Positions 33,739-41,796 of a stretch of 64,000 nt of DNA are shown one piece after another. Source of the DNA: an uncultured Eubacteriales bacterium (GTDB lineage Bacteria; Bacillota; Clostridia; Oscillospirales; Oscillospiraceae); the NCBI GenBank assembly GCA_900544405.1, contig UQVA01000002.1, positions 62,001 to 126,000 on the forward strand, in the 5' to 3' direction. Numbering within the stretch: the first letter of the stretch is position 1; the number at the start of each line of letters is the position of its first letter. A program made the translations under genes and the position numbers. Below the pieces are notes generated by a model. It was not told where the DNA came from and did not search any database. It saw only the letters and a program-made list of their open reading frames with translations.

Positions 33739-34623
33739 ATGACCAAAACGGCTATGATCACCATTGCAGGGCGGCCCAATGTGGGAAAATCCACCCTGAC
33801 CAACTATCTGGTGGGCGAGAAGATCGCCATCGTTTCCAATAAGCCCCAGACCACCCGGAACCGCATCTGCGGCATCCTGACCCGTGGGGACACCCAGTTC
33901 GTCTTTGTGGACACCCCCGGCTACCATAAGCCCCGGACCAAGCTGGGCGACTATATGGTCGGCGTGACCAAGGAGTCCATTGCGGACGTGGACCTGACCA
34001 TTCTTGTGGTGGAGCCCATCGCCTCCATCGGGCCCCAGGAGCAGGGCCTCATCGAGCAGATCAAGGCCCGGAAATGCCCGGCCATTCTGGCAATCAACAA
34101 AATCGACACCGTGGAGAAAGAAAATCTGCTGGCGGTCATTGCGGCCTATTCCCAGGCGGCGGATTTCGACGACATCATCCCCATTTCCGCCAAGACCGGC
34201 GACGGGGTGGAGGACCTGCTTGCTGCCTGCGGCAAGTATGCCGTGGAAAGCCCCTTCCTGTTCCCGGAGGATTCCACTACCGACCAGCCGGAGCGGCAGG
34301 TCATGGCGGAGATCATCCGGGAGAAGCTCCTCTGGTGCCTGGACCGGGAAATTCCCCACGGTACCGCCGTGGAGATCACCAAGTTCTCCGAGCGGGACAA
34401 CGGGGTCATCGACATCGATGCGACCATTTACTGCGAAAAGGCCAGTCATAAGGGCATTATCATCGGAAAACACGGGGATATGCTGAAGAAAATTTCTTCC
34501 ATGGCCCGTATCGACTGCGAGAAGTTCATGGGCACGAAGGTGTTCCTGACAACCTGGGTGAAGGTCAAGGAAAACTGGCGGGACAGCGATTTCCTGGTCC
34601 GCAACTTCGGTTACAGCGAATAA
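33739..34623 (+). CDS. era: GTPase Era
   Basis: 294 residues, start behind AAAGGAG. GTPase motifs: GRPNVGKSTL, DTPGYHKP and NKID; the C-terminal KH domain (GKHGDMLKKISSMARIDCEKFM) binds the 3' end of 16S rRNA during 30S maturation. Length and motif order are standard. Confidence 0.97.
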   Translation: MTKTAMITIAGRPNVGKSTLTNYLVGEKIAIVSNKPQTTRNRICGILTRGDTQFVFVDTPGYHKPRTKLGDYMVGVTKESIADVDLTILVVEPIASIGPQEQGLIEQIKARKCPAILAINKIDTVEKENLLAVIAAYSQAADFDDIIPISAKTGDGVEDLLAACGKYAVESPFLFPEDSTTDQPERQVMAEIIREKLLWCLDREIPHGTAVEITKFSERDNGVIDIDATIYCEKASHKGIIIGKHGDMLKKISSMARIDCEKFMGTKVFLTTWVKVKENWRDSDFLVRNFGYSE

Positions 34624-34642
34624 TTTCCAGTAGTATTCCCGC

Positions 34643-34672
34643 CCCCTCCGGGAAAAGCTATCCCCGGAGGGG
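34643..34672 (+). promoter_or_regulatory. yqzL: Hairpin holding the yqzL ribosome site
   Basis: A perfect 10-bp stem (CCCCTCCGGG with CCCGGAGGGG) whose 3' arm contains the GGAGGGG ribosome site of the gene starting at 34679. It could also be an era terminator, but no T run follows. Confidence 0.5.
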
Positions 34673-34678
34673 ATGGAT

Positions 34679-34825
34679 ATGAATGCGCTGCAATGCTGGC
34701 AGCTTTTTCTGGCCACCGGTTCGCCGGAGGCCTATCTTCTGTACAACGAAGCCAAAAGAACGGAGAAGGAAACCCATGTATCTGCAAGTGCAGGCGCTGG
34801 TGCTCCGGGTGACGGATTACAATGA
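34679..34825 (+). CDS. yqzL: YqzL family small protein
   Basis: 48 residues, reading MNALQCWQLFLATGSPEA and on. The family pattern W..F..TG...AYLLY is present (CWQLFLATGSPEAYLLYNEA). YqzL is a short conserved protein encoded just before recO in Bacillus and Clostridia; its function is unknown. GGAGGGG lies 6 bases before the start. The last 50 bases overlap the start of recO in another frame, and the C-terminal third is Ala/Gly-rich, as if only the first 30 residues matter. Confidence 0.75.
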   Translation: MNALQCWQLFLATGSPEAYLLYNEAKRTEKETHVSASAGAGAPGDGLQ

Positions 34826-35519
34826 CCGGGACGCCTTGCTGACCCTGCTGACCCGCCGCCACGGAAAGCTCACAGTGAAGGCTCGTGGCCTGCGCCGGAA
34901 AAATAGCCCCCTGATCGCTCCCTGCCAGCTTCTGGCGTTCAGCGAATTCACGCTTTTTGAGTATCGGGGGATGTACACCATCAACGAGGCCACCTCCATA
35001 GAGCTTTTCCGGGGACTGCAGCGGGATTTGACCAAGCTGTCCCTGGGCAGCTATTTTGCCCAGGCGGCGGAGGTCCTGTCCCAGGAGGATATGCCGAACC
35101 CGGAACTGCTGTCCCTGCTTCTGAACAGCCTTCATGTACTCTGCGCCGGGACCGTGCCGGAGGCCCAGGTGAAGGCGGTCTTTGAACTGCGTTCGGCCTG
35201 TATTGCGGGCTACTCCCCGGACCTTTCCGGCTGCTGCCAATGCGGCCGGGAGGAAGCGGACCGGTTCGATATTCTGGCCGGGCGGCTGGAATGTGCGGAC
35301 CACCGAAGCCCCGACTCCGCCGGTATCCGGATGCCCCTGACGGCGAGCATTCTGGCGGCCATGCGCTACATCTGCTTCTGCGACCCCAAGCGGCTTTTTT
35401 CCTTTACCTTGGGAGAGGATTCCCTGGCTGCCCTGGGTGGCATCACGGAAAGCTACCTGACCACCCAGCTGGAACGGGGCTTTTCTGCATTGGATTTTTA
35501 TAAATCGTTACTTATTTAG
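34776..35519 (+). CDS. recO: DNA repair protein RecO
   Basis: 247 residues from ATG 34776 (GGAGAAGGAA). The N-terminal OB fold begins LQVQALVLRVTDYNDRDALLTLLT and continues with KARGLRRKNS. A Cys cluster near residue 150 (GCCQCGREE, later LECADH) is the zinc site of the family. RecO loads RecA with RecR in gap repair. It follows era and yqzL, as in B. subtilis. Confidence 0.95.
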   Translation: MYLQVQALVLRVTDYNDRDALLTLLTRRHGKLTVKARGLRRKNSPLIAPCQLLAFSEFTLFEYRGMYTINEATSIELFRGLQRDLTKLSLGSYFAQAAEVLSQEDMPNPELLSLLLNSLHVLCAGTVPEAQVKAVFELRSACIAGYSPDLSGCCQCGREEADRFDILAGRLECADHRSPDSAGIRMPLTASILAAMRYICFCDPKRLFSFTLGEDSLAALGGITESYLTTQLERGFSALDFYKSLLI

Positions 35520-35528
35520 GAGAAAACC

Positions 35529-37913
35529 ATGTCAGAACTCTATGAAAAATCCCTTGCCAAGCTGGAATTGGACAAGGTTCTGGAAATGCTGGCGGAGTGC
35601 GCCGGGTCCGAGGAGGCAAAGACTGCCTGCCGGGGCCTGCAGCCGGTCAGCGATCTGGAGGACGTGAAGGCCCGGCTGGCGGAGACCACTGCCGCTTCGG
35701 ACCTGTCCACCAAGAAGGGCTATCCGGGCTTCGGAGACGTGAAGGACGTGTCCGCCAGCCTGGAACGGGCAGACCGTGGGGGCTGTTTGCAGCCTAAAGA
35801 ACTGCTGGAAATCGGCGGTGTACTGCGCTGCGCCCGGACGGTGAAAAGCTATGTGGCGGAGGACGAAAAGCCCACGGTGCTGAATCCTCTCTTTGGGGCG
35901 TTGACCCCCAATAAATATCTGGAGGACCGCATTTTCGGGGCCATTCTCTCGGAGGAAGAAATTGCGGACACCGCCAGTCCCGCACTGGCGGACATCCGGC
36001 GGCATATGCGCATCCAGTCTGGGAAAATCCGGGACAGCCTGCAAAAGGTCATTTCCTCCCCGGCCTATTCCAAGTTCCTCCGGGAACCCATTATCACCAT
36101 TCGCCAGGGCCGGTATGTGGTGCCGGTGAAAAGCGAGTGCAAGAATGATGTGCCTGGTCTGGTTCATGACGTTTCCGCCACCGGCTCCACCTATTTTGTG
36201 GAGCCTATGTCCGCTGTCAACGCAAACAACGCCCTGCGGGAGTTGGAATTGAAGGAAAAGAAGGAAATTGAGCGGATTCTGGCGGAGCTGTCCGCCGAGG
36301 CCGCCGGCCACCGGGACGATATTACTGCCGACTTCCACTATCTGGTAAAGCTGGACGTGATCTTCGCCAAGGCAAAGCTGGCCTTCCGGATGCGGGCCTG
36401 GGAACCCATTATGAACGACACCGGCAGAATCGACCTGCGCAAAGCCCGGCATCCGCTCATTGACCCTCAGAAAGTTGTCCCCGTGTCTCTGCGGTTGGGG
36501 TCCGATTTTGACACCATGATCATCACCGGCCCCAACACCGGCGGCAAGACCGTGACACTGAAAACCGTGGGCCTGCTGACGCTGATGGCCCAGTGCGGCC
36601 TCCATGTGCCTGCCGGGGACGGCAGTGTGCTGTCTACTTTTGACGCCATTCTGGCGGACATTGGCGACGAGCAGTCTATTGCCCAGAGCCTTTCCACCTT
36701 CTCCGGCCACATGCGGACCATCGTGGAACTGGTGAACGAGTGCGACGACCGGACGCTGGTACTGTTTGACGAATTGGGCGCTGGTACGGACCCGGCGGAG
36801 GGTGCCGCTCTGGCCATGGCCCTCATCGAATTCTGCCGGAAAATGGGCTGCCGGGTCATGGCGACCACCCACTATGCCGAATTAAAGCTCTATGCCATGC
36901 GGACCCAGGGAGTCATCAATGCCTCCTGCGAGTTCGATGTGCAGACCCTGCAGCCTACCTATAAGCTGCTCATCGGCATCCCCGGAAAGTCCAACGCCTT
37001 TGCCATTTCCCGGCGGCTGGGTCTGCCGGACGAAATTTTGAAGGAAGCCGACGATCTGGTGGGCAAGAGCGATAAAGATTTCGAGGACGTGCTTTCCCAG
37101 TTGGAGCAGCAGCGCCAGCAAATGGAGTCCGCCCGTGAGGAAGCGGAACGGCTGCGCCAGCAGACGGCGAAAATCAAGGAGCAGAGCGAGGCATATAACG
37201 CCCAGCTGCAAAAGGAGCGGGACAAGGCCCTGGAGCAGGCACGGCGGGAGGCCCAGCAGATCATTGAGGATGCCCGCCGGACCGCCAACGCCGCCTCCGA
37301 AGAATTGAAGGCCATGCGCAAGCAGCTGCAGGACACCGGCGACGCCGCCAACCTGAACCAGCGGCAGGCGGAACTGCGGCGGAATCTGAATGAAGCGGAG
37401 AGCCGTCTGCGGACCCAGGAGCCCAAGAAGGAGCGGCCCAAGCCCACCCGGGATATTCTGGTGGGGGACACGGTGGAGCTTCTGAAATTGGGGACCCGTG
37501 CCAGCGTCATCGCCATCAATAAGGACGGTAGTTTGACCTTGCAGGCGGGCATTCTGAAAATGACTGCCAAAAAAGACGAGGTCTACCTGTTGGAAAACGA
37601 CAACCCCTATAAAGACAAGGACAAAAAGCCCCGGCCCGCCCATTCCGGTCGGGAAATGCGGGTGGCTCCCGCTGCGGCAGAGGTTGATTTGCGGGGCATG
37701 GATTCCATCGAGGCCATCGGTGTTCTGGAGCAGTTCCTGGACCAGGCCATGCGGAGCAATCTGGAAATGGTCCGCATTATCCATGGCAAAGGTACCGGCG
37801 TGCTTCGGGCGGCCGTACAGCAGGCTTTGCGGAAGAATAAGTATGTCAAATCCTTCCGCCTGGGCGTCTACGGCGAGGGCGAGGACGGCGTGACCATTGC
37901 GGAAATGCGCTGA
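35529..37913 (+). CDS. mutS2: Endonuclease MutS2
   Basis: 794 residues. The ATPase core has Walker A GPNTGGKTVTLKT near residue 335, then STFSGHMRTI and Walker B LVLFDELGAGTDP. A long coiled coil (about residues 520-640, rich in Gln, Glu and Arg) is followed by a KOW-like segment and the C-terminal SMR nuclease domain (VDLRGMDSIEAI, then IIHGKGTGVLR). MutS2 lacks the mismatch-binding domain; it suppresses recombination and rescues collided ribosomes in different species. It starts 9 bases after recO and is likely co-transcribed. Confidence 0.96.
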   Translation: MSELYEKSLAKLELDKVLEMLAECAGSEEAKTACRGLQPVSDLEDVKARLAETTAASDLSTKKGYPGFGDVKDVSASLERADRGGCLQPKELLEIGGVLRCARTVKSYVAEDEKPTVLNPLFGALTPNKYLEDRIFGAILSEEEIADTASPALADIRRHMRIQSGKIRDSLQKVISSPAYSKFLREPIITIRQGRYVVPVKSECKNDVPGLVHDVSATGSTYFVEPMSAVNANNALRELELKEKKEIERILAELSAEAAGHRDDITADFHYLVKLDVIFAKAKLAFRMRAWEPIMNDTGRIDLRKARHPLIDPQKVVPVSLRLGSDFDTMIITGPNTGGKTVTLKTVGLLTLMAQCGLHVPAGDGSVLSTFDAILADIGDEQSIAQSLSTFSGHMRTIVELVNECDDRTLVLFDELGAGTDPAEGAALAMALIEFCRKMGCRVMATTHYAELKLYAMRTQGVINASCEFDVQTLQPTYKLLIGIPGKSNAFAISRRLGLPDEILKEADDLVGKSDKDFEDVLSQLEQQRQQMESAREEAERLRQQTAKIKEQSEAYNAQLQKERDKALEQARREAQQIIEDARRTANAASEELKAMRKQLQDTGDAANLNQRQAELRRNLNEAESRLRTQEPKKERPKPTRDILVGDTVELLKLGTRASVIAINKDGSLTLQAGILKMTAKKDEVYLLENDNPYKDKDKKPRPAHSGREMRVAPAAAEVDLRGMDSIEAIGVLEQFLDQAMRSNLEMVRIIHGKGTGVLRAAVQQALRKNKYVKSFRLGVYGEGEDGVTIAEMR

Positions 37914-37937
37914 ATGCTGTCCGCCCAAGAAAAATAG

Positions 37938-37965
37938 TTGACTTTTTTCGCAAATTTGCTATCAT
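37938..37965 (+). promoter_or_regulatory. Promoter of the HPr-like gene
   Basis: TTGACT (37938-37943), a 16-base spacer and TATCAT (37960-37965), 53 bases before the start. Confidence 0.6.
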
Positions 37966-38017
37966 ATAGATAAGTCTTGTGGGGGAGACCTCCCACGACA
38001 TAAGGAGTGTTAATTCT

Positions 38018-38278
38018 ATGTACACAAAGGAAGTTCTTGTCGGCTGTGCATCCGGCTTGCACAATAAGCAGGCTACTTATTTTGTTCAGAAGGCAAACGA
38101 GTTCGAAAGCAGCATCTGGCTGGAGTCTGACAACCGGAAGATGAACGCCAAGAGCCTGCTGGGCATCATGAGCCTGGGCATCTCCAACGGCGCAAAGGTT
38201 ACGCTGATTGCCTCCGGTTCCGATGAGGAAGCCGCCGTGGCAGCTCTGGAACAGCTCCTGCAGCGGGATGTTTTTTGA
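38018..38278 (+). CDS. HPr family phosphocarrier protein
   Basis: 86 residues from ATG 38018 behind TAAGGAG. The HPr fold is clear. The phosphorylated His is present in GLHNKQAT, but the usual GLHARPAT context has changed (Arg17 to Lys, Pro18 to Gln). The regulatory Ser region NAKSLLGIMSLGI (Ser46 type) is kept, so HPr kinase could act on it. No PTS enzyme gene is nearby; it stands alone with its own promoter and terminator, so a regulatory role is as likely as sugar transport. Confidence 0.85.
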   Translation: MYTKEVLVGCASGLHNKQATYFVQKANEFESSIWLESDNRKMNAKSLLGIMSLGISNGAKVTLIASGSDEEAAVAALEQLLQRDVF

Positions 38279-38292
38279 TTGACCGACCTGTG

Positions 38293-38330
38293 ACCGCCCC
38301 GATGCTTCCGGCATTGGGGCGGTCCTTTTT
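38293..38330 (+). terminator. Terminator after the HPr-like gene
   Basis: Stem ACCGCCCCGATGC with GCATTGGGGCGGT (two G-U pairs), followed by CCTTTTT. The uvrC ribosome site GGAGGA starts just behind it. Confidence 0.85.
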
Positions 38331-38342
38331 GGAGGATGCGCC

Positions 38343-40163
38343 ATGACATTTGAGGCGTTGAAGGAAAAAGCACTGAGCTTGCCTTACGCTCCCGGTGTGT
38401 ATATCATGCGGGACAAGACCGACAAGGTCATTTATGTGGGCAAGGCGAAAAAACTGAAAAACCGGGTGAGCCAGTATTTCCAGGATACCGCCGCCCATAC
38501 CCCCAAGACCAAGGCCATGGTCAGCAAGATAGACCATTTTGACGTGCTGGTGGCCGGGTCGGAATTTGAAGCGCTGGTGCTGGAATGTTCCCTCATCAAG
38601 CGGTATATGCCCAAGTACAACATCCTTTTGAAGGACGACAAGGGCTATCCCTATATCCGCCTGAACATGAAGGACTCCTATCCCACCATGACGCTTGTGA
38701 ATAAGATCGCCAACGACGGGGCCAGCTACTTCGGCCCTTACGGCAGCCGGGGGGTCAGCAACAGCATCATGGAGGCAATCCGGACTACGTTGAAGCTGCC
38801 GGGGTGCCACAAGCAGTTCCCCCGGGACATCGGCAAGGAGCGGCCCTGTCTGAATTACCACATGGACCGGTGCGCCGGATGGTGCCAGACCGGTCTGCCC
38901 CAGAAAAGCTATCGGGCCACCATGGAGGAGGCCAAGCAGCTTCTGGCGGGGAATTATAAGGACGTGGCGGCGGAGATTAAGAATCAGATGCTTACCGCTG
39001 CGGACAACCTGGAATTTGAACTGGCGGCCACCCTCCGGGACAAGCTGAACGCCGTGGAGGCCCTGGGCCAGCGGCAGCTGGTGACGGCCCTGTCTCTTGC
39101 AGATATGGATGCCATCGGCTACGGTCAGACCGAAGCCAAGGCTTGCTTCACGGTGCTGCATTTCTCCGGGGGCAATCTGCTGGATAAGGACTACGAAGTG
39201 TTCCCAATTCCGGACGACAAGGAAGCCGCCCTGTCCAGCCTCATCAAGCAATACTATCTCTCCCGTGGCATGGCCCCGAAGATCGTGCTGCTGCCCTGGG
39301 AAATGGAGGATGGGGAACTGTTTGCTCAGCTTCTGGAGCAGAATTTCGGCCGGAGGCCCCATCTCCGTGTCCCTCAGCGGGGTGACAACGTGCGGCTGGT
39401 GGAAATGGCCATGAACAACGCCTTTCAGGAGGCCCAGCGGGCCACGTCCAGGGAGGAAAAGCTCTCCGGGACATTGGTACTGCTGGGGAAAATGCTGGGC
39501 ATGGACCCGCCCCGGCGGATGGAGTCCTACGATATTTCCAACATTTCCGGAACGGATATGGTAGCCGGTATGGTGGTCTTTCAGGACGGCAAGCCCCGGA
39601 AAAGCGACTACAAGCGCTTCAAGATCGAAGCCCTGGCCAATCAGGACGACTACGCCTCCATGCGGCAGGTGCTGACCCGGCGGTTCGTGCATTACAAGGC
39701 CGGGGACAAGGGCTTTGACGAAAAGCCGGATGTGCTGCTCATTGACGGCGGCATCGCCCATGCGGGCATTGCCGAGGAGGTCCTGCGGGAACAGGGATTG
39801 TCCATTCCCGTGTTCGGCATGGTGAAGGACGACCGGCACCGGACCCGTGCCCTGGTCACGGCGGCGGGACAGGAGATCGCCATCGACTCCCAGCCCGCGG
39901 TGTTCGCCCTTATCGGCACGGTCCAGGAGGAGGTCCACCGCTTCGCCATTTCCTATCACCGGCAGCTGCGCAGCAAGCGCCTGCGCTATTCGGAACTGGA
40001 CCAGATTCCCGGCGTGGGACCCAAGCGAAAGCAGGAATTGCTGAAAAAATTCAAGTCCCTGTCCGCCATGGGCAAGGCCAGCCGGGAGGAACTGGAACAG
40101 GTTCTGCCCAGAGACGCCGCAGAGGCCGTTTACCGGCATTTTCATAAGGAGGAGACAACATGA
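38343..40163 (+). CDS. uvrC: Excinuclease ABC subunit C
   Basis: 606 residues. Domains in order: GIY-YIG nuclease (APGVYIMRDK, IYVGKAKKL) at 15-95, a Cys cluster, the UVR segment (NLEFELAATLRDKL) near 220, the RNase H-like nuclease (ISNISGTDMVAGMVVF with Asp residues) from 390, and a helix-hairpin-helix end (IPGVGPKRKQELL). It makes both cuts in nucleotide excision repair. Overlaps rsmD by 4 bases. Confidence 0.97.
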   Translation: MTFEALKEKALSLPYAPGVYIMRDKTDKVIYVGKAKKLKNRVSQYFQDTAAHTPKTKAMVSKIDHFDVLVAGSEFEALVLECSLIKRYMPKYNILLKDDKGYPYIRLNMKDSYPTMTLVNKIANDGASYFGPYGSRGVSNSIMEAIRTTLKLPGCHKQFPRDIGKERPCLNYHMDRCAGWCQTGLPQKSYRATMEEAKQLLAGNYKDVAAEIKNQMLTAADNLEFELAATLRDKLNAVEALGQRQLVTALSLADMDAIGYGQTEAKACFTVLHFSGGNLLDKDYEVFPIPDDKEAALSSLIKQYYLSRGMAPKIVLLPWEMEDGELFAQLLEQNFGRRPHLRVPQRGDNVRLVEMAMNNAFQEAQRATSREEKLSGTLVLLGKMLGMDPPRRMESYDISNISGTDMVAGMVVFQDGKPRKSDYKRFKIEALANQDDYASMRQVLTRRFVHYKAGDKGFDEKPDVLLIDGGIAHAGIAEEVLREQGLSIPVFGMVKDDRHRTRALVTAAGQEIAIDSQPAVFALIGTVQEEVHRFAISYHRQLRSKRLRYSELDQIPGVGPKRKQELLKKFKSLSAMGKASREELEQVLPRDAAEAVYRHFHKEETT

Positions 40164-40702
40164 GAGTGATCGCAGGTTCCGCCAAGGGGACCACCCTGAA
40201 AACGCCGGAGGGTATGCGGACCCGGCCTACCACGGACCGGGTAAAGGAAGCCCTGTTCAGCATTCTGCAATTCGACCTGCCCGGGGCTTCCGTGCTGGAC
40301 CTGTTCGGCGGAACGGGACAGCTGGGCATCGAAGCCCTGAGCCGTGGGGCCAGCCGGGCCGTCTTTGTGGACGAGCAGGAGGCAGCCTGCCGCCTCATCC
40401 GGGAGAATCTGAAAAAGACCCATCTGGAGGCCCAGGCTCAGGTCATCCGGGGGGACTACAAGCGCTATCTGCTCTCCTGCCGGGAAAAGTTCCGCATTCT
40501 CTTTCTGGACCCGCCTTATGCGGAAGTTTTTCTGGAAGAAGCCATAAAAATCGCAACAGAAATTGACATTTTGCAATCCGGTGGTATAATAGCAACAGAG
40601 CGGCCTCTGGGGAAGGACCTTCCCGGAGAATACCCCGGTTTCACCCGCTCCAAAGACTATAAATACGGAAAGACGCTGCTGACGTTCTATACGAAGCAGT
40701 AA
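40160..40702 (+). CDS. rsmD: 16S rRNA (guanine(966)-N2)-methyltransferase RsmD
   Basis: 180 residues, ATGA overlap with uvrC. It opens MRVIAGSAKGTTLKTPEG, followed by RPTTDRVKEALFSIL; the SAM site is DLFGGTGQLGIEALSRGA, and the catalytic motif is DPPY near residue 118. It methylates the small-subunit rRNA. The pair rsmD-coaD is the standard order. Confidence 0.95.
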   Translation: MRVIAGSAKGTTLKTPEGMRTRPTTDRVKEALFSILQFDLPGASVLDLFGGTGQLGIEALSRGASRAVFVDEQEAACRLIRENLKKTHLEAQAQVIRGDYKRYLLSCREKFRILFLDPPYAEVFLEEAIKIATEIDILQSGGIIATERPLGKDLPGEYPGFTRSKDYKYGKTLLTFYTKQ

Positions 40703-40717
40703 AGCGGGAACGACTGC

Positions 40718-41215
40718 ATGAAATTTGCAATTTACCCCGGCAGCTTTGACCCGGTCACCAGCGGACACCTGAATGTGATCCGCCGGGCGGCCAACATTTT
40801 TGACCGGCTCGTGGTCTGTGTCATGGTCAACGCTGTCAAGCACCCCATGTTCACCCTGGAAGAGCGGGTGGATATGATCCGCCGGGTCACGGAGGACCTT
40901 CCCAATGTGGAAGTGGAGTATTCCGATGGGCTTCTGGCGGAGTATGCCCGCAGCAAGGGCAAGTGCGTCATCGTGAAGGGCCTGCGGGCCGGCTCGGATT
41001 TTGAAAACGAGTTCCAGATGGCGCTCATCAATCACAAGATCAATCCGGATTTGGACACCATGTTCCTGACGGCGGAGCATCAGTATATGTACCTGAGCTC
41101 CAGCATGGTCAAGGAACTGGGTTCCTACGATGTGGACCTGTCGGATTTTCTGCCGGAGGCCATTATCCCGGATTTCAAAGCAAGAATCCAAACTTTGCGT
41201 CAAGGAGGACAATAA
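40718..41215 (+). CDS. coaD: Phosphopantetheine adenylyltransferase
   Basis: 165 residues. Nucleotidyl-transferase motifs: YPGSFDPVTSGHLNVI (with the HxGH-like SGHL) near the start, GLRAGSDFENEFQMA in the middle, and YLSSSMVKEL near residue 130. It makes dephospho-CoA, the next-to-last step of coenzyme A synthesis. The following gene starts 3 bases after the stop. Confidence 0.97.
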   Translation: MKFAIYPGSFDPVTSGHLNVIRRAANIFDRLVVCVMVNAVKHPMFTLEERVDMIRRVTEDLPNVEVEYSDGLLAEYARSKGKCVIVKGLRAGSDFENEFQMALINHKINPDLDTMFLTAEHQYMYLSSSMVKELGSYDVDLSDFLPEAIIPDFKARIQTLRQGGQ

Positions 41216-41218
41216 ATT

Positions 41219-41725
41219 ATGAGCGAACAGACCATGGAAGATATTTTGAACGCCCTTTATGACCTGATCCAGGATGCCCGGAACGCACCGCTGAGTGCCG
41301 ATAAGTGCGTGGTGGAGCGGGACAAGGTCCTGGATATGCTGGACGAGGTCATGAGCAAGCTGCCTGCCGAACTGAAGCAGTCCCGGACCATCGTGGACTC
41401 CCGGAACGACCTGATCGCACAGGCTCGCCGGGAAGCGGAAGGCATTCTCCGTTCCGCCCGGGAGGAGGCTGCCCAGCTGGTCACCCAGGAGGAAATTTAT
41501 AAGCAGACCAAGGCCAAGTGCCAGGAAATGGCCATGCAGACCCAGCTGCGGATGGCCCAGCTGCGCAAGGCCAGCAATGACTATATGGACGACGCCCTGC
41601 GCCGCACCGAGGAGGCCATCGAGAATTCTCTCTCCGAGGTCCGGGATACCCGGATGAAGTTCAAGGCCCTGGCCGAGAATCAGGAGAAAAAGACCCCCGT
41701 CAACGTGGACGACGATCAGGCGTAA
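41219..41725 (+). CDS. Coiled-coil protein of unknown function
   Basis: 168 residues behind AAGGAGG. It is charged and largely alpha-helical, with an Ala/Glu/Arg-rich coiled coil at about residues 60-155 (AQARREAEGILRSAREEA), which resembles the stalk of ATP-synthase b subunits but lacks a membrane segment. It ends in an acidic tail (VDDDQA). Its place right after coaD recalls similar helical proteins there in other Clostridia (recollection); function unknown, possibly a cell-division or scaffold factor. Confidence 0.65.
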   Translation: MSEQTMEDILNALYDLIQDARNAPLSADKCVVERDKVLDMLDEVMSKLPAELKQSRTIVDSRNDLIAQARREAEGILRSAREEAAQLVTQEEIYKQTKAKCQEMAMQTQLRMAQLRKASNDYMDDALRRTEEAIENSLSEVRDTRMKFKALAENQEKKTPVNVDDDQA

Positions 41726-41796
41726 ATTTGCAAAGACAGCACAGGGCCCCCTGGGCTGTCTCTTGCTGTCATTTCAAAATAAACGGAGGAATGGAC

